Positions 44,890 through 53,685 of a DNA stretch of 64,000 bases are shown here, piece after piece (the first letter of the stretch is position 1; every line of letters starts with the position of its first letter). The stretch covers positions 1,704,501-1,768,500 of the forward strand of contig NZ_CP089391.1 of the NCBI RefSeq assembly GCF_027594865.1, given 5' to 3'. The DNA is from Bradyrhizobium xenonodulans (GTDB taxonomy: Bacteria > Pseudomonadota > Alphaproteobacteria > Rhizobiales > Xanthobacteraceae). A program made the position numbers and the translations under genes. The notes under the pieces are model-generated. The model did no database searches. It was not told the DNA's origin and saw only the letters and a program-made list of their open reading frames with translations.

Positions 44890-45354
44890 ATGCAGCGTTT
44901 TCAGCGCGTGCTCCTCGCCATCATGTCGGCACTCGCGATCACCGTGATCGGCGGCGTCTCGACATTCGTTTCCACCACGGCCTCGGCCCAGACCGCAGGA
45001 AAGACCATGACCACAGCTTCAGGCTTGCAGATCATCGACACCGTCGCCGGCGACGGCGCCTCGCCAAAACCCGGCCAGATCTGCGTGATGCATTACACCG
45101 GCTGGCTCTATGAGAATGGCCAGAAGGGCAAGAAATTCGACTCGTCGGTCGATCGCAAGGAGCCGTTCGAGTTTCCGATCGGCAAGGGGCGCGTCATCGC
45201 CGGCTGGGACGAGGGCGTCGCCTCGATGAAGGTCGGCGGCAAGCGCACGCTGATCATTCCGCCGCAGCTCGGCTACGGCGCCCGCGGCGCCGGCGGTGTG
45301 ATCCCGCCGAACGCGACGCTGATGTTCGACGTGGAATTGCTCGCGGTGAAGTGA
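44890..45354 (+). CDS. Exported FKBP-type peptidyl-prolyl isomerase
   Basis: 154 residues. A signal peptide (LLAIMSALAITVIGGVSTFV then STTASAQ) is followed by a single FKBP domain with MHYTGWLYENGQKGKKFDSS, FPIGKGRVIAGWDEGVASM, GKRTLIIPPQLGYG and IPPNATLMFDVELL. All active-site aromatic and Asp positions look normal. It speeds Xaa-Pro isomerisation in the periplasm. A location after paoC suggests a shared transcript, possibly for folding of periplasmic proteins (inference). A terminator follows. Confidence 0.93.
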   Translation: MQRFQRVLLAIMSALAITVIGGVSTFVSTTASAQTAGKTMTTASGLQIIDTVAGDGASPKPGQICVMHYTGWLYENGQKGKKFDSSVDRKEPFEFPIGKGRVIAGWDEGVASMKVGGKRTLIIPPQLGYGARGAGGVIPPNATLMFDVELLAVK

Positions 45355-45365
45355 CCGCACAAACA

Positions 45366-45397
45366 AAAAGACCGGCCTTTCGGCCGGTCTTTTCATT
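45366..45397. terminator. Terminator between FKBP and csbD-like genes
   Basis: AAAAGACCGGCC (45366-45377), loop TTTC, GGCCGGTCTTTT (45382-45393): perfect 12-bp stem with A and T ends, able to act in both directions between convergent genes. Confidence 0.85.
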
Positions 45398-45412
45398 TCC
45401 AATTTACGCGCG

Positions 45413-45631
45413 CTACTCTGTCGCGCGACGTGCCGCTGCGGCGGCGCGATCGATCGCTTCCTTCGCCGCGTCCTTGGCATCGCCCATGGCCTGCTGGCCC
45501 TTGCCCTTCACTTCCTGGACCGCGCCTTCGCCCTTCATGCGATCGGAGCCGGTGGCCTCGCCGATGCCCTGCTTGGCCTTGCCGATTGCCTCGTTGGCGG
45601 TGCCCTTGATCTTGTCGCTCGTGCTACCCAT
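45413..45631 (-). CDS. CsbD-family stress protein
   Basis: 72 residues. [20 protein letters not shown] then [20 protein letters not shown] is the CsbD signature, followed by an Ala/Lys-rich helix ending in [17 protein letters not shown] lies nine bases before the ATG. CsbD-like proteins are small, hydrophilic and often under general-stress control (sigma B in Bacillus, EcfG-type in alphaproteobacteria). Their biochemical role is unknown. Confidence 0.88.
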   Translation of the reverse strand: MGSTSDKIKGTANEAIGKAKQGIGEATGSDRMKGEGAVQEVKGKGQQAMGDAKDAAKEAIDRAAAAARRATE

Positions 45632-45759
45632 GAAACTCTCCTTCCAGATGGCTCGGGGAGACAACATCTGGCGGCTATGAGGGTTCCGATTTTGGGTATG
45701 GCTTGACGTCGCGGCTTTGGTTAGGTTCGCCCGCACGGAACCAACAGAAAGCAAGTCCC

Positions 45760-46272
45760 ATGACCGGCCATGACCATTCGCATACCCACCATGACCACGA
45801 TCATGACGATCGCTGGAAACATGACGGCGTGCGCGTCATTCCCGGCAACCAGCTCGATACCAACGTGCCGTCAACGGCAGGCATGGATCGCGCGGCCGCG
45901 ATCAATTTCGCACGCGTCGGCGCGCAGAAATTGTGGGCGGGCACGGTCAGCATCAGGCCCGACGCCAAGACCGGCGCGCATCACCACGGCCATCTCGAAA
46001 GCGTCATCTATGTGGTGAAGGGCAAGGCGCGGATGCGCTGGGGCGAGAGCCTGCAATTCACCGCGGAAGCCGGCCCCGGCGATTTCATTTTCGTCCCGCC
46101 TTACGTGCCGCATCAGGAGATCAACGCCAGTCCCGATGAGGTGCTGGAATGCGTGCTGGTGCGCAGCGACGGCGAGGCGGTCGCGATCAATCTCGACATC
46201 GAGCCGGTCGAGAAGCCCGAGACCGTGCTGTGGGTCGACCCGATCCATCGGGACCCGAACGAGAAGAAGTAA
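45760..46272 (+). CDS. Cupin-domain protein with His/Asp-rich N-terminus
   Basis: 170 residues. The N-terminus [20 protein letters not shown] is rich in His and Asp and could bind Zn or Ni. The cupin barrel follows, with [20 protein letters not shown] and [20 protein letters not shown], giving a likely metal site of three His and one Glu. Function is unknown; such stand-alone cupins are often dioxygenases, isomerases or sensors. The His-rich tail is unusual. Confidence 0.8.
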   Translation: MTGHDHSHTHHDHDHDDRWKHDGVRVIPGNQLDTNVPSTAGMDRAAAINFARVGAQKLWAGTVSIRPDAKTGAHHHGHLESVIYVVKGKARMRWGESLQFTAEAGPGDFIFVPPYVPHQEINASPDEVLECVLVRSDGEAVAINLDIEPVEKPETVLWVDPIHRDPNEKK

Positions 46273-46403
46273 CGCCGCCCAAGGGGACGTGGGGTTCGGT
46301 GCGACAGAACCCCGCAGACCTGGGCCGGAAAAAATTCCGGAAGCCGTGTCGGATGGCCGTGGGGCCGTCCGTCCTTGGGCAGAACCCGCCCAAGGAGCTT
46401 CCG

Positions 46404-46832
46404 ATGCCCAGGATGATCTTCCTCAATCTGCCAGTGACCGACCTCAAGCGCGCGACCGCCTTTTACGAGGCGATCGGCGCGACCAGGAACCCGCAATTTA
46501 GCGACGATACGGCGAGCTGCATGGTCTTTTCCGAGACCATCTACGCGATGCTGACGACCCATGACAAATTCCGTCAGTTCACGCCGAAGCCGATCGCGGA
46601 TGCAAAGACCTCGAACCAGGCGCTGTTCTGCCTGTCCGCCGACAGCCGGAACGAGGTCGATGATATCGTCGACCGTGCCGAGGCCGCAGGCGGGGTGGCA
46701 GATCCCAGCCCGAAGGACGAGTACAGCTTCATGTACGGCCGCAGCTTCGAGGACCCGGATGGTCACATGTGGGGGGTGAACTGGCTGGACATGGCAGCGG
46801 CCCCCAAGCAGCCCGACATGGCGAACGCCTGA
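46404..46832 (+). CDS. VOC-superfamily protein (glyoxalase/bleomycin-resistance type)
   Basis: 142 residues with the paired beta-alpha-beta pattern: MIFLNLPVTDLKRATAFYEA, later DEYSFMYGRSFEDPDGHMWG. AAGGAG precedes the ATG. It lies 42 bp upstream of a second VOC gene. Substrate unknown. The segment DPDGHMWGVNWLDM carries the usual Glu/His metal positions only partly, so it may not be an enzyme. Confidence 0.85.
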   Translation: MPRMIFLNLPVTDLKRATAFYEAIGATRNPQFSDDTASCMVFSETIYAMLTTHDKFRQFTPKPIADAKTSNQALFCLSADSRNEVDDIVDRAEAAGGVADPSPKDEYSFMYGRSFEDPDGHMWGVNWLDMAAAPKQPDMANA

Positions 46833-46874
46833 TCGAAGCCCCGAACATCGAGAATCTGAAGAGGAGCATTGACG

Positions 46875-47363
46875 ATGTCCAAGCTCGTGCCCTGCATGTG
46901 GTTCAACGGCGACGCCGAGGAAGCCGCGAAGTTCTACGTCTCGCTCGTGCCGAATTCGGCGATCACGCACGTCCAGCGCAACGTCTCGGATGGCCCGTCC
47001 GGCAAGGAAGGCTCCGTGCTCGTCGTCGAGTTCACGGTGGCCGGCCAGCCTCTGGTCGCGCTCAACGGCGGCATGAAGATGGAATACACCCACGCGCTCT
47101 CGCTGATGATCCATTGCGATGATCAGGCCCAGGTCGACAGCGTCTGGAATGCCTTCCTCGCGCATGGCGGCAGGGAAGAGCAGTGTGGCTGGCTCAGGGA
47201 CGGCTGGGGCGTGGCCTGGCAGGTGGTGCCGAAAGTCATGTTCGAATTCCTGACGAGCCCGGACAAGGCCGCCGCCGCGCGCGCGATGCAGGCGATGATG
47301 AAGATGGTGAAGCTCGACGTGGATGTCTTGCGCCGCGCGTTCGAGGGCAAGTCGGCGGCGTGA
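46875..47363 (+). CDS. VOC/PhnB-like (3-demethylubiquinone methyltransferase-like fold) protein
   Basis: 162 residues. KLVPCMWFNGDAEEAAKFYV, KMEYTHALSLMIHCDDQAQV and CGWLRDGWGVAWQVVPKVMF are typical of the PhnB-like branch. GAGGAG lies upstream of the ATG at 46875. A putative metal-independent VOC protein of unknown substrate, probably in an operon with the preceding VOC gene. Confidence 0.88.
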   Translation: MSKLVPCMWFNGDAEEAAKFYVSLVPNSAITHVQRNVSDGPSGKEGSVLVVEFTVAGQPLVALNGGMKMEYTHALSLMIHCDDQAQVDSVWNAFLAHGGREEQCGWLRDGWGVAWQVVPKVMFEFLTSPDKAAAARAMQAMMKMVKLDVDVLRRAFEGKSAA

Positions 47364-47390
47364 GGGGCGTAGTCTCTCCACACACGCGGC

Positions 47391-47491
47391 GTCATCGCCC
47401 GCGAAGGCGGGCGATCCAGTATTCCAGAGGCGGGTGTGATTGAGTCGAGAGGCTGCGGCGTACTGGATGCCCCGCCTTCGCGGGGCATGAC
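47391..47491. repeat. Inverted-repeat element between convergent genes
   Basis: The left arm 47391-47421 (GTCATCGCCCGCGAAGGCGG..) and right arm 47461-47491 (..CCCCGCCTTCGCGGGGCATG) pair over 31 bp with a few mismatches. Each arm also forms its own small hairpin (CCCGC GAAG GCGGG). This is a common type of rhizobial intergenic repeat from memory; it likely also terminates transcription. Confidence 0.65.
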
Positions 47492-47523
47492 GGCGGAATT
47501 TGCGGCTGGGCTCGAACCAAGCT

Positions 47524-48660
47524 TCAATAATTAATCCGCAGCCCCACACCGCCATGAATCGTGTTGCCCACCGGCTGCCGGCCGAGCGTGCCGTTGGCGA
47601 AGAGATCCACCACCCAGCCCTTCTGCACGCGGAAGCCCAAGCGGCCGCCATATTCGAACCAGCCCTGGTTGCCCATGGTCGGTACCACCACGCCGTCGCC
47701 GGTCACGGTGGCGACGATGCCGCTGTGGCTGGCGAAGGACTGCACCCAGCCGCCGTTGATATTGGTCTCGATGTTGCTGCCGAAGAGATGGGTCCACTGT
47801 CCCCCGATCTTGACCAGGCTAGTGCGGTCGGTGCCGGTCGCGATCGTGGCGTCGAACGGATTGAACGCGACCGCGCCGTCGCCGTAGCCCGAGACACGTT
47901 GCCAGAGTTGCCAGACCTCGATCGAAGCGGCGACCTCGTCGCGCGGCGACACGCGGCTGATCCAGCCGGCGCGGCCGTACACGGCGTAGTTCGAAGCGTT
48001 GGTCGAGCCCGTGACGGTGACCGGACCGAGGCTGGTGTTGTAGCTGCGCGTATAGCGCGCCTTTTCCCACGGCGTCAGGATGGTGCCGACGTCGAAGAAC
48101 GGGCGCGAAGCGCCCCAATCGGTGAAGTCATAGCGTAGTGCAAAGGCGCCGATCGGAGCGCTGGTGATGTGATAGCCGCCCTCATTGTATTGCGTGTAGG
48201 CGATGCCGGCGAGCAGCGACAGATTGTTGGTGAGCTCCTTGCGGCCGTGGATGCCGGCCGAGAACGAGCCGGCCGAGCCGAACGCGCTGATGCAGTCGCT
48301 GCAATTGATCTGCTCGTTCACGCCGAGCAGCACCGTGCCGAGCACCCGGTTGGTGATCATCTGGTTGAAGCGCTGGCCCGCGAGGCCGCCGATCGAGTTG
48401 CCGCTGGAATCGGCGCCGGTCGGGCCCGGCGTGGGCGACGGATAGGGGCTCGGCGAAGGCGAGGGGGTCGGCGTGGGTGTCGGCGTCGGGGACGGTGAAT
48501 AGGTCGGCGAGGGGTAGGGCGTCGGCTCGCCGCACTCGGATTCGCAAGCGGCCGCCTGGGCAGCCGCCGGTCGCGCAACGAACGCGACAAGTGCAAGCGC
48601 AGCCACTGCGATGAGCGCGCTGGCGAGGATGAAGCGCTTCAAGCGAAACGTTGCCATCAT
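47524..48660 (-). CDS. Outer-membrane beta-barrel protein with Pro/Ser/Thr-rich linker
   Basis: 378 residues. A signal peptide (FILASALIAVAALALVAFVA then RPAAAQA) is followed by CESECGEPTPYPSPTYSPSP and a long (Ser/Thr)-Pro run (about 45-80). A helix-like segment (GGLAGQRFNQMITNRVLGTV) comes next, then about 280 residues of alternating strands (SLLAGIAYTQYNEGG, VAASIEVWQLWQRVSGYG, WFEYGGRLGFRVQKGWVVDL) ending GVGLRINY, with aromatic final residue. That is autotransporter-type barrel architecture, with only a short passenger. It starts at ATG 48660 (or the next ATG), overlapping the FecR gene stop (TGATG). Confidence 0.82.
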   Translation of the reverse strand: MMATFRLKRFILASALIAVAALALVAFVARPAAAQAAACESECGEPTPYPSPTYSPSPTPTPTPTPSPSPSPYPSPTPGPTGADSSGNSIGGLAGQRFNQMITNRVLGTVLLGVNEQINCSDCISAFGSAGSFSAGIHGRKELTNNLSLLAGIAYTQYNEGGYHITSAPIGAFALRYDFTDWGASRPFFDVGTILTPWEKARYTRSYNTSLGPVTVTGSTNASNYAVYGRAGWISRVSPRDEVAASIEVWQLWQRVSGYGDGAVAFNPFDATIATGTDRTSLVKIGGQWTHLFGSNIETNINGGWVQSFASHSGIVATVTGDGVVVPTMGNQGWFEYGGRLGFRVQKGWVVDLFANGTLGRQPVGNTIHGGVGLRINY

Positions 48661-49361
48661 CACTGCCCGCACAGCATGCCGTCGTCCTGGACGGCGGGCG
48701 TGATGGTCGGCGAGGCGCCGGCATATTGGTTGACCGAGCACAGCCCGGCGCTCGCGGCGCAGTTGGCGGCGAAGGTCCAGGGCGGCGTGTTGGTCTTGGT
48801 GATGCTGACCCTGCCGCCCGCCGAGACAATCACGGCGGTATCGCCGGGCTGGGTGAGCTGCACGCATTGGAGGCTCGTCGTGCAGACGCTGGCCGCACCA
48901 TCCTGGAGCACGACGACGGAGCGACCGCGCTGGGAGAGGATGTCGAGCGTGGTGCCGCGCACGCCGATGGTCGCGAGCGGCGTCGTGATCTTGTAGGCGG
49001 TCTTCTCCGAATGGCCGGTGACGAAACGGAATGCGCCGGTGGTCATGCGGATCGCGACGTCGCGATAGCTGTGCTCGTCGTTGAAGACGGTGCGGTCGAG
49101 CTTCAGCGTCGCGCCCGGCCCCAGCGAGAGGTTGGTGCTGTCGGCCATGACGAAGCGCGCCGCGCTGCCGGCGCCGGTGCGCACGGTCTCGTCGCGCAGC
49201 ATGCTGTCGCCGACATTGATCGGCGTCGTGGTCGCGGTCACGCGCACCACTTCGTTCTGGATCAATACGGCCTCGCCGACGCGCGTCTGCGCCTGCGCGC
49301 AAGGGCTTGCGCACAATGCGGCCGATAGCAGTGTAGGGAAAAGCCAGAAACGCAAATTCAT
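48660..49361 (-). CDS. Exported FecR-domain protein
   Basis: 233 residues. LRFWLFPTLLSAALCASPCA then QAQ is a signal peptide. The FecR-like domain follows: VGDSMLRDETVRTGAGSAAR, FVMADSTNLSLGPGATLKLD, TTPLATIGVRGTTLDI. The C-terminal part has three Cys-containing segments (VCTTSLQC, NCAASAGLC, GMLCGQ). Unlike FecR of iron uptake it lacks a membrane anchor and sits in the periplasm or outside. ATG 49361 matches the signal peptide. It is coupled to the barrel protein; the two are probably partners. Confidence 0.85.
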   Translation of the reverse strand: MNLRFWLFPTLLSAALCASPCAQAQTRVGEAVLIQNEVVRVTATTTPINVGDSMLRDETVRTGAGSAARFVMADSTNLSLGPGATLKLDRTVFNDEHSYRDVAIRMTTGAFRFVTGHSEKTAYKITTPLATIGVRGTTLDILSQRGRSVVVLQDGAASVCTTSLQCVQLTQPGDTAVIVSAGGRVSITKTNTPPWTFAANCAASAGLCSVNQYAGASPTITPAVQDDGMLCGQ

Positions 49362-49484
49362 TTCGCAACCGATCGATGTGTCCCTGACCGTACCGGATCG
49401 CGCATGCTTCTGATGTGGCGAAATTATCACAAGCGGCGCGGGACGTGCGTTATGCTTAGTGACAGTTGCGGCGGAATGCGTTCA

Positions 49485-50843
49485 ATGAAAACTGCCGTCT
49501 TTGTTTTTCTCCGCGGTGAAGCAGATTTGCCACGCAAAACACCCCCACAACAGTCGCTCGAATTGCCTGCGGTTCCGAAGGTGTCGCGGAGCGCAGTGAT
49601 TGCTGTCGCAATCTTCCTGTTTGCGCATCTGACGCTGCTGATCGGTCTCACCACGCCGGAGAAGTTCGTCTTCGACGAGGTGCATTACGTGCCCGCGGCG
49701 CGGCAGATGCTGGCACCCACGATGTCGCAGCCAATGCTCAATCCGATGCATCCGCCGCTGGCCAAGGAGCTGATCGCGGCGTCGATCGCGGCCTTTGGCG
49801 ACAATGCGTTGGGCTGGCGCTATCCGGCGACATTGTTCGGCGCGCTCGCAATCGTCGCGATCTATCTGTGCGGGCTTGCGCTGTTCTCCGCGCAAGGGCC
49901 CGCGATCGCCGCCGCGCTGATCGCAGGCTTGAACCAGATGCTCTACGTGCAGGCGCGCATCGCCATGCTCGACATCTTTGCGCTCGGCCTCAGTCTGCTC
50001 GCGATGGCCGCCTTCATGCACGGTTTTCGAAGGGATCGCCCGCATGCGCTGTTCGCGCTCGCGGGCAGCTTGTTCGGTTGTGCTGCGGCCTGCAAATGGA
50101 GTGGCCTGTTTCCGCTCGGCATCTGCATCGCCATCGTTGCGGTGATCCGCCTGATGCAGGGCTGGCGCACGCTGTTTGCGGACGCGAAGCCCGGCGACTG
50201 GTATCGGCCCGATCTCTGGCCCGACTTTCGCGTGCATCACGCGACGCTCTGCTTCGCCGTCTTGCCGGCGCTGACCTATCTTGCCGCCTTCGTTCCGCTC
50301 TACGGATTGTCGCTCCCGGATCTGATCGAGGCGCAGCGCCGGATCTTCGCCGACAACACCACCACCGCGATCGCCGGCCACACCTATATGAGCGCGTGGC
50401 CGTCCTGGCCGCTGCTGGCGCGCCCGGTGTGGTTCCTGTTCGACAAGACTGCGGATGACAGCGTCTCCGCGATCGTCTTCCTCGGCAATCCGCTGGTGCT
50501 GTGGCCGGCGCTGCCCGCACTCGCCGTGGTGCTGCGCGATTTCATCGTCGCGCGCCGTTGGGATGCATTCCTCATTGCAGCGTTCTATTTCGGCTCCTGG
50601 CTCGCCTGGGCCTTGCTGCCGCGCACCCTGGGCTTCATCTACTACTATCTGCCGGCCGCAACCGTAGCCTCGCTTGCGCTGGTCTATGTCCTGCGAAAGG
50701 AAGGGCTGCCGCGCTGGCTGCTGTGGGCCTATGTCGGCATCGCCGCGGTCGGCTTTGCGGTGATGCTGCCGATCTCGGCGGCCTTCGTCGGCACCTCGAT
50801 GCCGACCTTCAACCGGCTGATGTTGTTCCAGAGCTGGATCTAG
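49485..50843 (+). CDS. PMT/GT39-type membrane glycosyltransferase
   Basis: 452 residues with about ten transmembrane helices. The first loop carries the catalytic pair in FVFDEVHYVPAARQML, followed by NPMHPPLAKELIAASIAAFG, as in protein O-mannosyltransferases and ArnT-like enzymes. They transfer sugar from a polyprenyl phosphate donor to protein or lipid outside the inner membrane. Start uncertain: ATG at 49485 or 49476 (MRSMKT). It is divergent from the FecR gene with about 120 bp between. The neighbouring Pro/Thr/Ser-rich barrel protein is an attractive but unproven substrate. Confidence 0.85.
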   Translation: MKTAVFVFLRGEADLPRKTPPQQSLELPAVPKVSRSAVIAVAIFLFAHLTLLIGLTTPEKFVFDEVHYVPAARQMLAPTMSQPMLNPMHPPLAKELIAASIAAFGDNALGWRYPATLFGALAIVAIYLCGLALFSAQGPAIAAALIAGLNQMLYVQARIAMLDIFALGLSLLAMAAFMHGFRRDRPHALFALAGSLFGCAAACKWSGLFPLGICIAIVAVIRLMQGWRTLFADAKPGDWYRPDLWPDFRVHHATLCFAVLPALTYLAAFVPLYGLSLPDLIEAQRRIFADNTTTAIAGHTYMSAWPSWPLLARPVWFLFDKTADDSVSAIVFLGNPLVLWPALPALAVVLRDFIVARRWDAFLIAAFYFGSWLAWALLPRTLGFIYYYLPAATVASLALVYVLRKEGLPRWLLWAYVGIAAVGFAVMLPISAAFVGTSMPTFNRLMLFQSWI

Positions 50844-50939
50844 TGCCCGCCTGCATGCATATGCGCGGGTAGAATTGACTTGCCTGAATCAATCGGCGCG
50901 TGTGGACTGGCCGCCATTCCCGGAACCGGAGAATCTCGG

Positions 50940-52889
50940 GTGAGCACGGAGGACCGCATCGCCAGACCGGACCATTCCAACGCCGACTGGCTGCGCGCCG
51001 TCGTCGATACCGCGGTCGACGGGGTGATCCTGATCGACGCGCGCGGCGGCGTCCTGATGTTCAATCCGGCCTGCGAGAAGCTGTTTGGCTATCCCGCGGA
51101 GGAGATCATCGGCCAGAACGTCAAGGTCCTGATGCCGTCGTCCTATCGCGACGCCCACGACGGATATCTTCACAATTACCACGCCAGCGGCGAACGCAAG
51201 ATCATCGGCATCGGCCGCGAGGTGATGGGGCAGCGCAAGGACGGCTCGACCTTCCTGATGCATCTGTCGGTCGGCGAGACCAAGCAGGCCACGGGCGAAT
51301 CGATCTTCGTCGGCATCGTTCATGACCTCACCGAGCGCGAGCGGGTCGAGCGCGAGCTGCGTGAGAGCGCTGCACGGCTGCGGGCGGTGGTCGACACCGC
51401 GGTCGACGGCGTGATCCTGATCGATTCCGACGGCACGATTTTGAAATTCAATCCGGCCTGCGAGAAACTGTTCAAATACGAAGCCGACGAGGTTCTCGGA
51501 GAGAACGTCAAGATCCTGATGCCGGAGCCTTACCGGTCCGGGCACGACGGCTACATCCGCAATTTCATCACGACCGGCGAGAAGAAGGTCATCGGTGTCG
51601 GCCGCGAGGTGCTGGGCCGGCGCAAGGACGGCACGACCTTTCCGATGGATCTTTCGGTCGGCGAGGCCAAGCAGGAGGGCTCGTCCATCTTCGTCGGCAT
51701 GATCCACGATCTGACCGACCGCAAGCGCACCGAGGCGCAACTCATGCAAGCGCAGAAGATGGAGGCGGTCGGGCAGCTCTCAGGCGGCATCGCCCACGAT
51801 TTCAACAATCTCCTCACCGTGATCGTTGGCAATGCCGAATACCTGGCCGAGCAATTGCTGTCGCGCGGGGATCTGAAGCGCCTCGCCGACGACATCTGCA
51901 GCGCCGGCGAACGCGGCGCCGAGCTGACGCAGCGCCTGCTCGCCTTCAGCCGCAAGCAGCTGCTGCGGCCGGTCGAGACCGAATGCAACAAGCTGCTCGA
52001 GTCCATGCACAAGCTGCTGCGGCGGACGCTGCGCGAGGATATCGAGATCTCGACGCTCTCCGACCCGGAGCTCCGACACGCCTTCGCCGATCCGGTGCAG
52101 CTCGAAGCGGCGATTCTCAACCTCGCACTGAACGCCCAGGATGCGATGGCATCAGGCGGGCGCCTGACCATTTCGGCGGCGAATGCATCGCTCGATGCGG
52201 GCGATCACAACGCGCATCCCGATGTCGGACCGGGCGAATATGTCGTGATCGCCGTGACCGACACCGGTTGCGGCATGCCGAAGCGGGTGCTGGAACACGC
52301 GTTCGAACCCTTCTTCACCACCAAGGAGGTCGGCAAGGGCAGCGGGCTCGGGCTCAGCATGGTCTACGGCTTCGCCAAGCAATCAAACGGCCACGTCACG
52401 CTCTATAGCGAGCCGGGCTTGGGGACGACCGTGCGGATCTATCTTCCGGCCGTGCTGGCGAAGGCGCAGAGTGTGCCGCTGGCGGTCGAGAAAGAGGCGG
52501 TGCAGAGCGGCTCGGAAATCGTGCTGGTCGTCGAGGACGATCCGTTCGTCCGGTCCTACGCGGTCATGAGCCTGGAGAGCCTGGGTTACAAGGTCATGTC
52601 CGCGGTCGATGGCAAGGAGGCCTTGCGGCGGCTGGCCGCGACGCCGCATGTCGACCTGCTCTTCACAGACGTGGTCATGCCCGGGGGCGTCAACGGCTGG
52701 GAGCTCGCGGGTCTCGCCCGCAAAGAAAGGCCCGAGCTGCACGTGTTGCTGACGTCGGGCTATGCCCTCGAAACGCTGGCGGCGAACGGTCACGTCCGGC
52801 AGGGCGCCCCGATTCTGGAAAAGCCTTACCGCAAGGCCGAACTTGCACGGCTGGTCCGGGAGGCGCTGACCGCACGGGGGCCTGTCTAG
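50940..52889 (+). CDS. Hybrid histidine kinase with two FixL-type (haem-like) PAS domains and a C-terminal receiver
   Basis: 649 residues. PAS1 (about 16-131) and PAS2 (about 145-260) are near-duplicates, both starting LRAVVDTAVDGVILID. Each keeps the FixL-like HDGY His (His73, His202) and an Arg 20 residues later (Arg93, Arg222), matching the haem ligand and the oxygen-contacting Arg of FixL. The kinase follows, with phospho-His286 in GGIAHDFNNLL and ATP site DTGCGMP and GKGSGLGLSM. The receiver is at about 530-645 (VVEDDPFVR, LLFTDVVMP, LEKPYRKAE). It has no membrane helix. GTG 50940 with GGAG is the likely start. An oxygen or redox sensor is the best guess. Confidence 0.9.
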   Translation: MSTEDRIARPDHSNADWLRAVVDTAVDGVILIDARGGVLMFNPACEKLFGYPAEEIIGQNVKVLMPSSYRDAHDGYLHNYHASGERKIIGIGREVMGQRKDGSTFLMHLSVGETKQATGESIFVGIVHDLTERERVERELRESAARLRAVVDTAVDGVILIDSDGTILKFNPACEKLFKYEADEVLGENVKILMPEPYRSGHDGYIRNFITTGEKKVIGVGREVLGRRKDGTTFPMDLSVGEAKQEGSSIFVGMIHDLTDRKRTEAQLMQAQKMEAVGQLSGGIAHDFNNLLTVIVGNAEYLAEQLLSRGDLKRLADDICSAGERGAELTQRLLAFSRKQLLRPVETECNKLLESMHKLLRRTLREDIEISTLSDPELRHAFADPVQLEAAILNLALNAQDAMASGGRLTISAANASLDAGDHNAHPDVGPGEYVVIAVTDTGCGMPKRVLEHAFEPFFTTKEVGKGSGLGLSMVYGFAKQSNGHVTLYSEPGLGTTVRIYLPAVLAKAQSVPLAVEKEAVQSGSEIVLVVEDDPFVRSYAVMSLESLGYKVMSAVDGKEALRRLAATPHVDLLFTDVVMPGGVNGWELAGLARKERPELHVLLTSGYALETLAANGHVRQGAPILEKPYRKAELARLVREALTARGPV

Positions 52890-52898
52890 AGCCGTATT

Positions 52899-52987
52899 GG
52901 TTCTGATTGAATCAGAACCGAAGCTCTAGATTCTGTTTTTGACGCGTTTTCTTCATGCGAACCGGTATCCACTTCACTCGAAAACGC
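52899..52987. repeat. Composite interspersed repeat, copy 1
   Basis: A dyad GGTTCTGATT-G-AATCAGAACC (52899-52919) is followed by a 48-bp core (52940-52987). The core is the reverse complement of 56711-56758, with 45 of 48 bases identical. The core includes GAACCGGTATCCACTTC. Confidence 0.8.
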
Positions 52988-53040
52988 GCTGGCACTGCGG
53001 TCCGCCTGCCGCATCGCGGCAGGCGGTGGTCGTCGTCAGA

Positions 53041-53685
53041 TCACTTCGACGCCGTCGTCTTGGCTTCCATGTTCACGACCTGGACGCGGCGGTTGATCGG
53101 GTCGGCGCCGTTGGCGGCGTCCTTCAGCTTGGTCTTGCCATAGCCGACGGTGACGAGATCGGTGCCATTGAGGCCGTAGTTCTGCACCAGGTACTTCTTG
53201 ATGGTGTCGGCGCGGCGTTCGGAAAGCCCCTGATTGTACTCTTCGCCGCCGGTCGCGTCGGTGTGGCCCGCGACCACGAAGGTGGAGCCCTTGAGCGCCG
53301 GGTCGGACAGCGCCTTGCCGAGCGCCTGCACCGAGGCCACCGAGGTCCTGGCGATGTCGGCCGAGTTGTAGTCGAACTGGATTTCCAGATCGATCTTCGG
53401 CTTGGTCGCAGCTAACTCGGCGATCTGCTCACGCTCGCCGGTCGAGAGCGAACGGGTCGAGCGGTTGCGCACGGTGTTCAGGAACGTCGATTCCTTGGCC
53501 TGCACTGCCGGATCGGCCTGCGGACCGGCGGAAAGGCCGCGGGTCGCCGGTTTCGGCTTCAAGGCATCCAGGATCTGGCTTGAGGAGACGTTGTTGTCGC
53601 CGGCCAGAGCCAGGCCCGCCGTCATCGACAGCGCGGCGGAAAGGGTGATCGCCTTCAGTCCAAAAAACTTATCAAAACGGGTCAT
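53041..53685 (-). CDS. OmpA-like exported protein
   Basis: 214 residues. The signal peptide is AITLSAALSMTAGLALA then GDNN. The C-terminal OmpA domain (about 95-210) has LEIQFDYNSADIA, VVAGHTDATGGEEYNQGLSE then RRADTIKKYL and INRRVQVV, including the Asp and Arg that bind diaminopimelate in peptidoglycan. There is no lipobox and no barrel. It is a periplasmic peptidoglycan-binding protein. Confidence 0.92.
   Translation of the reverse strand: MTRFDKFFGLKAITLSAALSMTAGLALAGDNNVSSSQILDALKPKPATRGLSAGPQADPAVQAKESTFLNTVRNRSTRSLSTGEREQIAELAATKPKIDLEIQFDYNSADIARTSVASVQALGKALSDPALKGSTFVVAGHTDATGGEEYNQGLSERRADTIKKYLVQNYGLNGTDLVTVGYGKTKLKDAANGADPINRRVQVVNMEAKTTASK

Noticed and set aside
48430..48520. 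Repetitive GGCGTGGG-like DNA considered as a tandem-repeat locus
   Set aside because: It is the coding sequence of the Ser/Thr-Pro linker of the barrel protein and is explained by that.
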